From Sphingobacterium paludis (GTDB lineage Bacteria > Bacteroidota > Bacteroidia > Sphingobacteriales > Sphingobacteriaceae): a stretch of DNA of 64,000 nucleotides. The notes under the pieces are model-generated. The model had not been told where the DNA came from. It was given only the letters and a program-made list of their open reading frames with translations, and made no database searches. This document shows positions 18,435 to 28,094 of this stretch, piece after piece (the stretch's first letter is position 1; each line of letters starts with the position of its first letter). A program made the translations under genes and the position numbers. The stretch is taken from NCBI RefSeq assembly GCF_004364125.1, contig NZ_SNZV01000002.1, positions 124,001 to 188,000 of the forward strand. Direction: 5' to 3'.

Positions 18435-19715
18435 ATGAGAAATATCTCATCCTTATTGGGAAAACTTGCGAAGACAATGTCAGTAAGTATGATGTTGTTA
18501 TTTGCCGTTACAATGTCGAATGCGCAGGACGTTAAAGAGGGTCAGACGCTTTTCAAGTCTAAATGTACGACCTGTCACAGTGTGACGAAAAAAGTGGTTG
18601 GTCCGGCCTTGGCTGGAATGACCGAGCGTCATGATGAAGAATGGTTAGTGAAGTGGATTAAAAATTCACAAGCGATGGTTGCTGCTGGTGATCCTACCGC
18701 TGTACAGCTGTTTGAAGAGAACAACAAATTGGTGATGACTGCTTTTACAGATTTATCGGATGATCAAATCAAAAACATCATTGCTTATGTAAAAGATGAG
18801 GAAACGAAAGCTGCGGAAGCTCCTGCTGCTGGTGCTGCTGCCGCTGGTGCTGCACAATCGGATGATGCAAACACATTCATGATCATTGGTTTAATAGCCA
18901 TTGTCGTTTTGGCGGTTGTTGTTATCGTGGTGCTGAATCGTGTTATTCGCACCCTAGAAAAAGTTATCGCGAATAACCAAGCGGCTATCGAAGCTGCGCA
19001 AGCGCGCAACGAAACAGTAGTGGAAAATCGCTTCGCGAAATTTGCACAGGCATTTGTGAAAAACAAAAAGCTCGTCGGTTTCTCGGTGCTGATGCTGGTT
19101 GCTTTCTTGGCAGTTGGCGGCTGGAATACGCTTTGGAACGTTGGTGTTCATCAAGGGTATGAGCCTGTTCAGCCGATTAAATTCTCGCACCAGATTCACG
19201 CGGGCGTGAACCAAATCGAATGTCAGTATTGCCACGGTGGTGCTTTCAAATCCAAAAATGCGTCGATTCCGTCAGCGAATGTGTGTATGAACTGTCATAA
19301 CACGGTAACAGCATCTGAGCATTACGATGGGGAGCTTTCACCAGAGATTGCTAAAATCTACAGAGCGCTGGATTATAATCCAGAGACACGCGAATACGGA
19401 AACAATCCGAAGCCTATTCAATGGGTTAGAATTCACAACCTACCTGACTTCGCTTACTTCAATCACTCGCAGCACGTTGTGGTAGCGGGTGTGGAATGTC
19501 AAACATGTCATGGTCCGGTAGAAACAATGGAAGAGGTTTACCAATACTCTCCTTTAACAATGAAGTGGTGTATCGACTGTCACAGAACGACAGAAGTTAA
19601 CACGGACAACGCTTATTACGATCAATTGATCGAGGCTCACGAAAAGTTGAAGAAAGGTGAGAAGATGACTGCCGCAATGATCGGCGGACTAGAGTGTGGT
19701 AAATGTCACTATTAA
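18435..19715 (+). CDS. actA: Alternative complex III subunit ActA, multiheme cytochrome c with fused monoheme domain
   Basis: 426 residues from ATG 18435; a GTG three codons earlier is possible. A signal peptide ends at SNAQ. Six heme c motifs are visible: CTTCH near residue 45 in a monoheme cytochrome c domain, then CQYCH, CMNCH, CQTCH, CIDCH and CGKCH between about 260 and 425 in a pentaheme domain. The two parts are joined by an Ala-rich linker (about 125-145), a transmembrane helix, a coiled-coil-like stretch and a second transmembrane helix near 205-220. In ACIII, ActA passes electrons toward the terminal oxidase. First gene of a long co-directional operon. Confidence 0.95.
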   Translation: MRNISSLLGKLAKTMSVSMMLLFAVTMSNAQDVKEGQTLFKSKCTTCHSVTKKVVGPALAGMTERHDEEWLVKWIKNSQAMVAAGDPTAVQLFEENNKLVMTAFTDLSDDQIKNIIAYVKDEETKAAEAPAAGAAAAGAAQSDDANTFMIIGLIAIVVLAVVVIVVLNRVIRTLEKVIANNQAAIEAAQARNETVVENRFAKFAQAFVKNKKLVGFSVLMLVAFLAVGGWNTLWNVGVHQGYEPVQPIKFSHQIHAGVNQIECQYCHGGAFKSKNASIPSANVCMNCHNTVTASEHYDGELSPEIAKIYRALDYNPETREYGNNPKPIQWVRIHNLPDFAYFNHSQHVVVAGVECQTCHGPVETMEEVYQYSPLTMKWCIDCHRTTEVNTDNAYYDQLIEAHEKLKKGEKMTAAMIGGLECGKCHY

Positions 19716-19757
19716 TAATTAAATAAGAAAATACGCAATCTTTAATATAAAGCTTAA

Positions 19758-22700
19758 ATGGATAGCAACAAGAAATATTGGAAAGGTTTGGAGGAATTGC
19801 AACAAACACCTGCTTTCGTCGAAAAGAGCAAAGGTGAGTTTGCCGAGCCTATTCCTGTAGAAGATGTATTGAACGAAGCTGGATTGAGCACAAAGACACC
19901 TCGTCGTGACTTCTTGAAAGCTTTGGGATTCGGTTTAGGGGCTGTAACCTTGGCAGCGTGTAATCGTACACCTGTTCATAAAGCAGTGCCTTATGTTATC
20001 AAACCGGAAGAAGTAACACCAGGTATTCCAAATTATTACGCTTCATCATTCAACGGACAAAGTGTGTTAATCAGAACACGTGAAGGTCGTCCTATTTTAG
20101 TAGAAGCAAACCCCAATGCAGTTGGTTTAGTGCAGGGTACAGAGTCAGCGACAGTATCGTCCGTCTTGGATCTGTATGACATGACGAACAAACTACAGAA
20201 CCCACAAATCGGGGGTAAAGATGTCGAGTGGAGCAAGTTAGATACAACCGTTAAACAAGCGTTAGTCAAAGCTTCAAATTCTGGGAAACAAATCACGCTG
20301 GTTTCAAGAACGATTAACAGCCCGTCGACTTTACAAGCTATTGCCAAATTCAAGGAGTCTTTCCCGAGCACGAACTTGGTTCAATTCGATCCTATATCAT
20401 ACAGTGGTATCCGCAAAGCAAACGAGCAAAGTTTCGGAAGAGCGGTGATCCCTGCTTATAATTTCGAAAATGCCTTGGTTGTGTTATCTGTTGGTGCTGA
20501 TTTCTTAGGTACTTGGTTAGATGGGGAAGAGCATACACAAGATTATATTAAAAACAGAAACTACAAATCCTTAGAAGGTGGCAAGATGTCGCGCCATATC
20601 CAATTTGAATCGGGTATGAGCATGACAGGTACAAATGCGGACGTTCGTATCGCAGTAAAGCCATCCGAAGAAGGTGCGGTATTAGTTTCTTTATATAACG
20701 AAGTTACGGGTTCATCCTTGCCAGGTGCATTAACGGGGAACCAACGTGCTGCTACAGCGATTAAGCTGGCAGCGCAAGAATTATTAAAGAACAGAGGAAA
20801 AGCTGTTGTCGTAGCTGGCGCAAATAATGTAGATGCTCAGATTTTAGCTAACGCGATCAACGTTGCCATTGGTGCTTACGGTACAGTAATCGATCTGGAT
20901 AACTTCTCCAAAAAATACCAAGGTTCTGAAGATGCTTTTGCTACTTTCTTAGCAGATGCAAATGCCGGACGTGTAGGTGTTGCGATGTTCTTAAATTCAA
21001 ATCCTTTGTATGATTATGCGGATACTAAGGTGGTGAAAGACGCATTATCTAAAGTGGATTTCACGCTTTCGTTTGCCGATCGTGCGGATGAAACAGCTTC
21101 GGAATTAAAAGCGATCGCACCAACGAGCAACTATTTAGAATCTTGGGGTGATGAATCTTCCAGAGAAGGTTATTACACCATCGTTCAGCCGACTATCAAC
21201 CCCGTATTCAATACGCGCCAAGCAGAGCAAAGCTTATTGGTTTGGTCTGGAAACATCATCAACATCTTTGACTTTGTTAAAAATGTTTGGGAAACCCAAA
21301 TTTTAGCGGGTAGCGCGAAGAAATGGAAAGATGTATTGCAAACTGGTTTTGAATATAAAGGTAAATTAACAGCGAACGCGTATACATTCACCGGAAACGT
21401 GCAGGGTGCCGCAACCAACTTGCAGGCCTATGCGAAGACGTTAGCTGGTGAAGGGTTCGAGTTAGCCTTGTACGAATCTGCAGCCATTCGTGACGGACGC
21501 TTTGCAAACAACGCATTCTTACAAGAGTTGCCGGATCCGGTTTCCAAAGTTACTTGGGACAACTACGTCGCTTTAAATCCAAAGGATATCGAAGCACTAG
21601 GATTGGGTGAAAACAGTGTGGTAACGGTAGAAGGAAACAACTACTCCGTGGAGCTTCCTGTGTTAGCACAGCCAGGTCAGGCATTGGGTTCAGCTTCCGT
21701 AGCCGTAGGATACGGTCGTACGAAAGTAGGTAAAGCGGGTAACAACGTTGGGGTTAACGCTTATCCATTTGCAACTGTTAAAAATGGTGTGACGCAAACC
21801 GCTGCTAAAGTTAAGATTTCGAAAGTTTCGAGAACGTACGAGTTGGCACAAACGCAAACGCACCATACGATCGAAGGCAGAAATATTATTCGCGAAACTA
21901 CATTCGCAAACTATTTAAAAAATCCAGCATCAGAATCTGGTCGTTTTGCCGATTCACATAAATCATACGATTTGTGGAACAAGTTTGAGTCGCCAGGTCA
22001 CAAATGGGTGATGGCAGTAGACTTAAATGCCTGTACAGGCTGTGGTGCTTGTATCGTAGCATGTAACATTGAAAACAATATTCCTGTAGTAGGTCGTGAT
22101 GAGGTTCGTCGTCGTCGTGAAATGCACTGGTTGCGTATCGACCGTTACTATACGATCGAAGAAGATGGGGTAGATTACACCAAAGAGGATGATATCGCGA
22201 ATCTGAACGATTTCCAAAATGTGAAAGTAGTTCATCAACCGATGATGTGTCAGCACTGTGACCACGCTCCTTGTGAAACGGTATGTCCGGTATTGGCGAC
22301 GGTCCACTCTTCTGAAGGATTAAACCATATGGCTTACAACCGTTGTTTCGGTACACGTTACTGTGCGAACAACTGCCCGTATAAAGTGCGTCGTTTCAAC
22401 TGGTTCAACTACTGGAATGATTCACGTTTCGACAACTACTTGAATAACGAGTTTACACAGTTGGTATTGAATCCAGATGTTACTACACGCTCACGTGGGG
22501 TGATGGAGAAATGTTCGATGTGTATCCAACGTATTCAAGCAGGTAAGCTTCAAGCGAAGATTGAAGGTCGTCCATTGAAAGATGGTGATATCAAACTAGC
22601 ATGTTCAGGAGTTTGTAGTGCAAACGCTATGATCTTCGGTGATGCTAACGATCCAAACTCGGAAGTTTCTAAAGCGTTACGTAGCGAACGTATCTACTAC

Positions 22701-22772
22701 GTCTTGGAAGAAATCAACGTTCAACCGAACATTGGCTACATGACGAAAGTTAGAAATTCATTTGAAGCGTAA
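19758..22772 (+). CDS. actB: Alternative complex III iron-sulfur subunit ActB
   Basis: 1004 residues. A twin-arginine motif (TPRRDFLKALG near residue 50) followed by LAAC suggests Tat export and lipidation. Residues ~60-740 resemble a molybdopterin oxidoreductase fold that in ACIII holds no molybdenum. The C-terminal ~270 residues form a four-cluster ferredoxin domain: CTGCGACIVAC, CQHCDHAPCETVC, CFGTRYCANNC and the CSMC...CSGVC set. ActB takes electrons from quinol oxidised at ActC and passes them to the heme subunits. It lies 42 bp after actA and 28 bp before actC. Confidence 0.96.
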   Translation: MDSNKKYWKGLEELQQTPAFVEKSKGEFAEPIPVEDVLNEAGLSTKTPRRDFLKALGFGLGAVTLAACNRTPVHKAVPYVIKPEEVTPGIPNYYASSFNGQSVLIRTREGRPILVEANPNAVGLVQGTESATVSSVLDLYDMTNKLQNPQIGGKDVEWSKLDTTVKQALVKASNSGKQITLVSRTINSPSTLQAIAKFKESFPSTNLVQFDPISYSGIRKANEQSFGRAVIPAYNFENALVVLSVGADFLGTWLDGEEHTQDYIKNRNYKSLEGGKMSRHIQFESGMSMTGTNADVRIAVKPSEEGAVLVSLYNEVTGSSLPGALTGNQRAATAIKLAAQELLKNRGKAVVVAGANNVDAQILANAINVAIGAYGTVIDLDNFSKKYQGSEDAFATFLADANAGRVGVAMFLNSNPLYDYADTKVVKDALSKVDFTLSFADRADETASELKAIAPTSNYLESWGDESSREGYYTIVQPTINPVFNTRQAEQSLLVWSGNIINIFDFVKNVWETQILAGSAKKWKDVLQTGFEYKGKLTANAYTFTGNVQGAATNLQAYAKTLAGEGFELALYESAAIRDGRFANNAFLQELPDPVSKVTWDNYVALNPKDIEALGLGENSVVTVEGNNYSVELPVLAQPGQALGSASVAVGYGRTKVGKAGNNVGVNAYPFATVKNGVTQTAAKVKISKVSRTYELAQTQTHHTIEGRNIIRETTFANYLKNPASESGRFADSHKSYDLWNKFESPGHKWVMAVDLNACTGCGACIVACNIENNIPVVGRDEVRRRREMHWLRIDRYYTIEEDGVDYTKEDDIANLNDFQNVKVVHQPMMCQHCDHAPCETVCPVLATVHSSEGLNHMAYNRCFGTRYCANNCPYKVRRFNWFNYWNDSRFDNYLNNEFTQLVLNPDVTTRSRGVMEKCSMCIQRIQAGKLQAKIEGRPLKDGDIKLACSGVCSANAMIFGDANDPNSEVSKALRSERIYYVLEEINVQPNIGYMTKVRNSFEA

Positions 22773-22800
22773 TTTTATTGTAATCTGAAATAAAGCAATT

Positions 22801-24282
22801 ATGTCATCGCATAACGAATCAATATTAAGAGAACCATTAATAACCGGCAAGAACATCACGTATGCTAAAGTGACTGATGACATCTTGTTACCGGTTGAGA
22901 ATAAGCCCAACAAAGCCTGGTGGATAGGATTTATCGTAGCCGCATTAGGTGCCATGTTGTGGGTTGTAAGTGTCGGATACACTTTTTGGACAGGTATCGG
23001 CGCTTGGGGTTTGAACAAAACAGTAGGCTGGGCTTGGGATATCACCGACTTCGTATGGTGGGTAGGTATCGGTCACGCCGGAACGTTGATTTCAGCCGTA
23101 TTATTACTTTTCCGCCAGAACTGGCGTAACTCGATCAACCGTTCTGCAGAGGCGATGACGATCTTCGCCGTTATCTGTGCCGCGACATACGTTGTTGCCC
23201 ACATGGGACGCCCTTGGTTGGCTTATTGGATTTTCCCTTTACCGAATCAGTTTGGTTCCCTTTGGGTAAACTTCAACTCCCCACTCGTATGGGATGCCTT
23301 CGCGATCTCGACCTACTTTACGGTATCCTTAGTATTCTGGTATTGTGGTCTATTACCTGATATTGCGTCGGTACGTGACCGTGCGACAGGTTTAAAACAA
23401 AAGATATACGGAGTCTTGTCGTTTGGCTGGAACGGTTCCGTGAAGACCTGGCAACGTTTTGAGATTGTGTCCTTAATTCTGGCAGGTATCTCTACACCAC
23501 TTGTACTTTCCGTACACACGATCGTATCCATGGACTTTGCAACCTCGGTCATTCCGGGTTGGCACACCACGATCTTCCCGCCTTACTTTGTTGCGGGAGC
23601 GATCTTCTCTGGTTTTGCGATGGTACAAACGCTATTGTTGATCCTTCGTAAAGTCATGAACTTTGAGGATTACATCACGATGTTCCACATCGAGTCTATG
23701 AATAAAATCATCATGACTACAGGTTCCATCGTAGGTATCGCTTACTTGACAGAGCTTTTTGTAGCTTGGTATTCAGGTTCTGAATATGAGATGTATGCGT
23801 TTGCTAACCGTGTTGCCGGTCCTTATGCTTGGGCTTACTGGGCAATGATGACGTGTAACGTAATCTCTCCACAATTATTCTGGTTCAAGAAGATTCGTAC
23901 CAGTATTCCTATCTCTTGGATTTTATCAATCGTGGTAAACATCGGGATGTGGTTCGAGCGTTTCGTAATCATCGTTACTTCATTGCACCGTGATTATCTT
24001 CCATCTTCATGGGCGATGTTCTATCCAACATGGACAGACGTAGGTATCTTCGTTGGTTCGATTGGTCTATTCTTCACGCTATTCTTGTTGTTCTTACGTT
24101 TCTTGCCGGGTATCGCGATTGCAGAGGTGAAATTGCTATTGAAATCTGCCTCGCTACAACAGAAAACCAAGTTGGCTCAAGAAGGTGCATTCCCAGCCGA
24201 ACAGGTTGAGCATTTTGCAAACTCGTTGGACAAGTACGATTCAGTTACACAAGAGGACATTAACGCATTAAAACAAAAATAA
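22801..24282 (+). CDS. actC: Alternative complex III membrane subunit ActC (NrfD/PsrC family)
   Basis: 493 residues with about ten hydrophobic helices and a polar C-terminal tail. The first helix is [46 protein letters not shown] and [18 protein letters not shown] are typical of the ACIII NrfD-like quinol-binding subunit. ActC anchors ActB and is taken as the main quinol oxidation site, possibly linked to proton movement. It ends 5 bp before actD. Confidence 0.95.
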   Translation: MSSHNESILREPLITGKNITYAKVTDDILLPVENKPNKAWWIGFIVAALGAMLWVVSVGYTFWTGIGAWGLNKTVGWAWDITDFVWWVGIGHAGTLISAVLLLFRQNWRNSINRSAEAMTIFAVICAATYVVAHMGRPWLAYWIFPLPNQFGSLWVNFNSPLVWDAFAISTYFTVSLVFWYCGLLPDIASVRDRATGLKQKIYGVLSFGWNGSVKTWQRFEIVSLILAGISTPLVLSVHTIVSMDFATSVIPGWHTTIFPPYFVAGAIFSGFAMVQTLLLILRKVMNFEDYITMFHIESMNKIIMTTGSIVGIAYLTELFVAWYSGSEYEMYAFANRVAGPYAWAYWAMMTCNVISPQLFWFKKIRTSIPISWILSIVVNIGMWFERFVIIVTSLHRDYLPSSWAMFYPTWTDVGIFVGSIGLFFTLFLLFLRFLPGIAIAEVKLLLKSASLQQKTKLAQEGAFPAEQVEHFANSLDKYDSVTQEDINALKQK

Positions 24283-24287
24283 TAGCA

Positions 24288-24824
24288 ATGAGCAATACAA
24301 AATATATATTAGGTAGTTTTGCTGATCCTGATGATATGATGCACGGGATTGAGAAATTGCAAGCAAACAATATCAGCATATATGATTGTTTCACGCCAAT
24401 GCCTATTCACGGAATAGAAGCTAAGTTGGGTGTAAAACCATCTCGTTTACCTATTGCAGCGTTTTGTTTCGGCGCATTAGGTACCTGCTTGGGCTTTAGC
24501 TTGTTATATTATACGATGGCACATGATTGGCCGATGAACGTGGGTGGTAAACCCTCGTTACCTTTGCCAAACTTTGTTCCGGTAACATTTGAGGTGACCA
24601 TTTTATTATGTGCTCTTGGCATGGTAGCGACCTTCTTTTTCCGCAACCACTTGTTTCCAGGCCGCACCCCTCGTGTAATGGACCTGAGAGCATCCGACGA
24701 TCGTTTTATTATTGCGGTAGATGCTCATGAAAATACAGATCACGCTTTGGTTGAATCATTACTGAATGATGCTGGCGCGGTTGAGGTTAAATACAATGAA
24801 AGAAAATATGTTAGCTATGAATAA
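24288..24824 (+). CDS. actD: Alternative complex III subunit ActD (DUF3341)
   Basis: 178 residues. The N-terminal part (YILGSFADPDDMMHGIEKLQANNISIYDCFTPMPIHGIEAKLG) and two central transmembrane helices match DUF3341, the ActD family. The C-terminal part (DDRFIIAVDAHE...LLNDAGAVEVK) is a soluble domain. It is a structural membrane subunit with no cofactor. Its last codons overlap the ActE start by 8 nt. Confidence 0.93.
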   Translation: MSNTKYILGSFADPDDMMHGIEKLQANNISIYDCFTPMPIHGIEAKLGVKPSRLPIAAFCFGALGTCLGFSLLYYTMAHDWPMNVGGKPSLPLPNFVPVTFEVTILLCALGMVATFFFRNHLFPGRTPRVMDLRASDDRFIIAVDAHENTDHALVESLLNDAGAVEVKYNERKYVSYE

Positions 24825-25446
24825 GAAGAATTTTCTTGGATCTGTATGTGCTGCATTTGCTTTGGCTGCAGTAGTTTCCAGCTGCGGCGATGGAAAGACA
24901 CGTAGTACCGGATGGGAATTCTCCAGAAATATGTATGATCCGATTGCCTTCAATCCGGATCAGCCAAACGAAAACTTTAAGAACAAAATTACTGCACAAT
25001 TACCTCCTGCAGGTACAAATCCGATAGGCTTCGAGCGTTTCGAATTTGCTAACTCGCTAGAGGAGTACGAGCGTGCCGGTAGAGAGCTTACTAGCCCGCT
25101 GGCAGTAACGCAAGAAAACCTTGCGAAAGGTGATGCTTTGTTCCATACGTATTGTGCGGTTTGTCACGGTCCGGAAGGTAAAGGCGATGGCCCGATCACA
25201 AAAGAAAGATCGGTAACAGATTCCAGAGGTACGCGTGCTTTGGAAACCTTCCCGCCACCTCCATCGTATCAAAAATCAGACGCGGCATCGTCATCCAGAG
25301 GTGGTCAAATGAGCGAATTGACAGACGGTAAGATCTATCACACGATTTACTATGGTCATAACTCGATGGGGTCTCATGCCTCCCAATTATCGCCAGAGGA
25401 GCGTTGGCAGGTGGTCATGTATGTACACGAATTACAAAAAAAATAA
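24817..25446 (+). CDS. actE: Alternative complex III subunit ActE, monoheme cytochrome c lipoprotein
   Basis: 209 residues from ATG 24817. In-frame ATGs at 24766, 24796 and 24808 exist, but the signal NKKNFLGSVCAAFALAAVVSSC is best placed at the start here. The cysteine after VSS would be lipidated. One heme c motif, CAVCH in YCAVCHGPEGKGDGP, sits near residue 115, with a likely Met ligand in the NSMGSHA segment. The overlap with actD implies coupled translation. Confidence 0.9.
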   Translation: MNKKNFLGSVCAAFALAAVVSSCGDGKTRSTGWEFSRNMYDPIAFNPDQPNENFKNKITAQLPPAGTNPIGFERFEFANSLEEYERAGRELTSPLAVTQENLAKGDALFHTYCAVCHGPEGKGDGPITKERSVTDSRGTRALETFPPPPSYQKSDAASSSRGGQMSELTDGKIYHTIYYGHNSMGSHASQLSPEERWQVVMYVHELQKK

Positions 25447-25465
25447 TCTAACATCAATATAGTAA

Positions 25466-26701
25466 ATGGGAACTCACAATCATCATCACGATTATAATTT
25501 CAGCGAAAAATTCCAATTTGCTGGTATCGCCAAGATACTCAGTCTAGTTGGTATTGCCGTAGGTATTATAGCCATTGTTATGGGCCTAATATCAAGTGAC
25601 CATATTATGGTTGAACGTACGTACGCAAACCTATTATTGATGGGTTATTATTTCACTTGTGTATGTGCTGCCGGGGCATTTTTCGTCGCGCTGCAAATGG
25701 TTACCCAGTCGGGTTGGTCGGCAGGTTTACTGCGTATTCCGCAGGCTATGGCTGGCATTTTACCTATAGCGGCTGTCATCCTATTGGTTATCGTAGGCTT
25801 AGGTCTAACATCACATAATTTATATCATCACTGGAATGCTGAAGGCCTAACAGACCCGAATAGCCCAGCGTATGATAAACTTGTTGCAGGAAAATCTGCA
25901 TTTTTAAATGTCCCCGGATTTTTGATTCGTCAAATTCTATTCATGGGTTCATATAGCATTTTTGCTCTTATCCTTACCAAATTATCCTATAAAGAGGATT
26001 TAGAAGGCGGTTTAAATTCTTATAAGAAAAGTTTCAAGCTTTCGGCAATCTTCCTCGTTATCTTCGGTTTTACGACACCGATATGGTCGTTTGATACGAT
26101 CATGTCATTGGAAGCACACTGGTTTTCGACCATGTTTGGTTGGTATAATTTTGCAGCCATGTGGGTGAGCGGTATTGCGACTATTGTCGTTATCGTGATC
26201 TTGGTAAAGAAAGCGGGCTATTTGTCATGGGTTAATGAAAATCATTTGCATGACTTGGGTAAATTGATGTTTGGATTCTCTATTTTCTGGACATACGTTT
26301 GGTTCGCCCAGTTCATGTTGATATGGTATTCTAATATTCCAGAGGAAACGGTTTATTTCTACAAAAGATGGGAACCTGAGTATAAACCATGGTTTTGGTT
26401 GAGCATTATCATTAACTTCGTAGCGCCATTATTGTTACTTGTTGACCGCGATGCTAAACGTAAAAACGGCATGATGTTATTCGTAGCCATCTTGCTATTG
26501 TGTGGTCACTGGTTAGATTATTATATCATGATTATGCCGGGCACCGTGGAATCACATCGTGGTTTTGGTTATATCGAGATTGGAACAGCTATTGGCTTCG
26601 TTGGTTTATTTACTTTTTTGGTGATGAGCAAATTGAGCAAACATCCGTTGGCTCCGAAAAACCATCCTTTTATGGATGAGAGTTTACATCATCAAATATA
26701 G
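25466..26701 (+). CDS. actF: Alternative complex III membrane subunit ActF (NrfD-like)
   Basis: 411 residues with about ten hydrophobic helices, a divergent relative of ActC. The N-terminus MGTHNHHHDYNF is rich in histidine. IWSFDTIMSLEAHWFSTMFGWYNFAAMWVSG and HLHDLGKLMFGFSIFWTYVWFAQFMLIWYSNIPEET are characteristic ActF segments. Together with ActC it forms the membrane part of ACIII. Placed 19 bp after actE and 47 bp before coxB. Confidence 0.94.
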   Translation: MGTHNHHHDYNFSEKFQFAGIAKILSLVGIAVGIIAIVMGLISSDHIMVERTYANLLLMGYYFTCVCAAGAFFVALQMVTQSGWSAGLLRIPQAMAGILPIAAVILLVIVGLGLTSHNLYHHWNAEGLTDPNSPAYDKLVAGKSAFLNVPGFLIRQILFMGSYSIFALILTKLSYKEDLEGGLNSYKKSFKLSAIFLVIFGFTTPIWSFDTIMSLEAHWFSTMFGWYNFAAMWVSGIATIVVIVILVKKAGYLSWVNENHLHDLGKLMFGFSIFWTYVWFAQFMLIWYSNIPEETVYFYKRWEPEYKPWFWLSIIINFVAPLLLLVDRDAKRKNGMMLFVAILLLCGHWLDYYIMIMPGTVESHRGFGYIEIGTAIGFVGLFTFLVMSKLSKHPLAPKNHPFMDESLHHQI

Positions 26702-26748
26702 TTTAGTTTCTAATCAAAGCATAAAACGTTTAAACGTCTTAATAAGAA

Positions 26749-28068
26749 ATGAAATTCAAAATTAATAACAGATTCAAAGCCGCGTTGGGATGCTTACTAG
26801 CCGTAGGGTTATTGTTTTCTACTCCTAGTTTTGCCCTTCAGCAAGATTCAACAGCGCAAGATACAGCAGTTTCAATGACCGCTGATACCGCTGCTGCTGC
26901 GGACACGGCTGCTGCTGCTCCAGCAGCGACAGATTCGGTTTCTACAGTTTCTGCGGCGGGCGCTACAGCGGCTACCGCTACCGCAACACCCGAACCCGAG
27001 AAACAGATTGATCCACAGGTTTACAAGAACATGACCTACTACATACTATTGTTTTTAATTGTATGTACTATTGTTGCTGTAATCGGTAAAGTCTTGTCAA
27101 TTTATGAACTGACCAAGAGAATGAATGGAAAGTATAATCCATTTGCAAATAACACGTTCCAATCCGTTTTATTTATCATCTTTTTGGTCGCTTTTTTAGC
27201 CTTCGTTTACTATGGCTACGCTGTATGGGGAAGCTGGGCATGGCGTGATGCAGTTACCGAACATGGACAGAGGATTGATACGATGTTTATCGTTACGACG
27301 GTCATCATCACCGTGGTTTTGGTACTTGTTCATCTTTTGTTATTCACGTTTCCATACATATACCGGATGCGTGCGAAAACGAAGGCCTACTATTATCCAC
27401 ACAATGACACGATTGAAAAAATATGGACTATCGTTCCAGCTATCGTGTTGACGGTATTGGTATTGTTCGGTTTCTTCACCTGGAGATCCATCACGAATGT
27501 GCCGGAAGATTTACAAAAATCGGCTTTGCAGGTTGAGGTATTGGGCGAACAGTTTCAATGGCAGGTACGTTACCCGGGCGCAGATGGCGTGATTGGTAAA
27601 CGTAACTACAAAATGACTACCCCGATGAATTCCTATGGTATTGATTTCAACGACAAAAATGCTTGGGACGATATTCAAGCTTCTGATATCGTACTTCCCG
27701 TGAATAAATCTGTTCGTTTTCATATCATCTCTAAAGATATTATTCACTCGTTTTACATCCCTGATTTCCGCGTCCAAATTAATGCAGTACCAGGTATGAC
27801 GAACTACTTCCAATTTACACCGACGGTTACCACAGAGGAAATGCGTGAGCGCATGAATGATCCGAAATATGATTACGTCATGTTGTGTAACAAGATTTGC
27901 GGTTCTGGTCACTTTAACATGCAGAAGAAAGTGGTTGTGGTGACGGAAGAGGAATATAAAGAGTGGTTAAGTACGCAAAACAAATATTTTACTGAAGATT
28001 TGCAAAAAGAGTTTACAGCAGTAGATTCGAAAGATTCGAAAGAATTGGCTACAGCTTCACTAAATTAA
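26749..28068 (+). CDS. coxB: Cytochrome c oxidase subunit II (CuA), with long Ala-rich linker
   Basis: 439 residues, long for CoxB. A signal peptide (to FALQQ) is followed by a low-complexity Ala/Thr linker at about residues 35-80, then three hydrophobic helices near 95-245 (a normal CoxB has two), then the cupredoxin domain. The CuA site reads CNKICGSGHFNM (about 380-391), with the additional His in IIHSFYIPDFRVQ. It receives electrons from ACIII and passes them to heme a in CoxA. There is no fused cytochrome c domain, so the ActA monoheme domain may supply that function. Confidence 0.95.
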   Translation: MKFKINNRFKAALGCLLAVGLLFSTPSFALQQDSTAQDTAVSMTADTAAAADTAAAAPAATDSVSTVSAAGATAATATATPEPEKQIDPQVYKNMTYYILLFLIVCTIVAVIGKVLSIYELTKRMNGKYNPFANNTFQSVLFIIFLVAFLAFVYYGYAVWGSWAWRDAVTEHGQRIDTMFIVTTVIITVVLVLVHLLLFTFPYIYRMRAKTKAYYYPHNDTIEKIWTIVPAIVLTVLVLFGFFTWRSITNVPEDLQKSALQVEVLGEQFQWQVRYPGADGVIGKRNYKMTTPMNSYGIDFNDKNAWDDIQASDIVLPVNKSVRFHIISKDIIHSFYIPDFRVQINAVPGMTNYFQFTPTVTTEEMRERMNDPKYDYVMLCNKICGSGHFNMQKKVVVVTEEEYKEWLSTQNKYFTEDLQKEFTAVDSKDSKELATASLN

Positions 28069-28094
28069 TTGAAATAAGAAATTATTAAAAGAAT

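Noticed and set aside
19758..22772. ActB as an active molybdopterin oxidoreductase
   Set aside because: Together with ActA and ActC-F in order it is the ACIII subunit, which by established knowledge carries no molybdenum cofactor.
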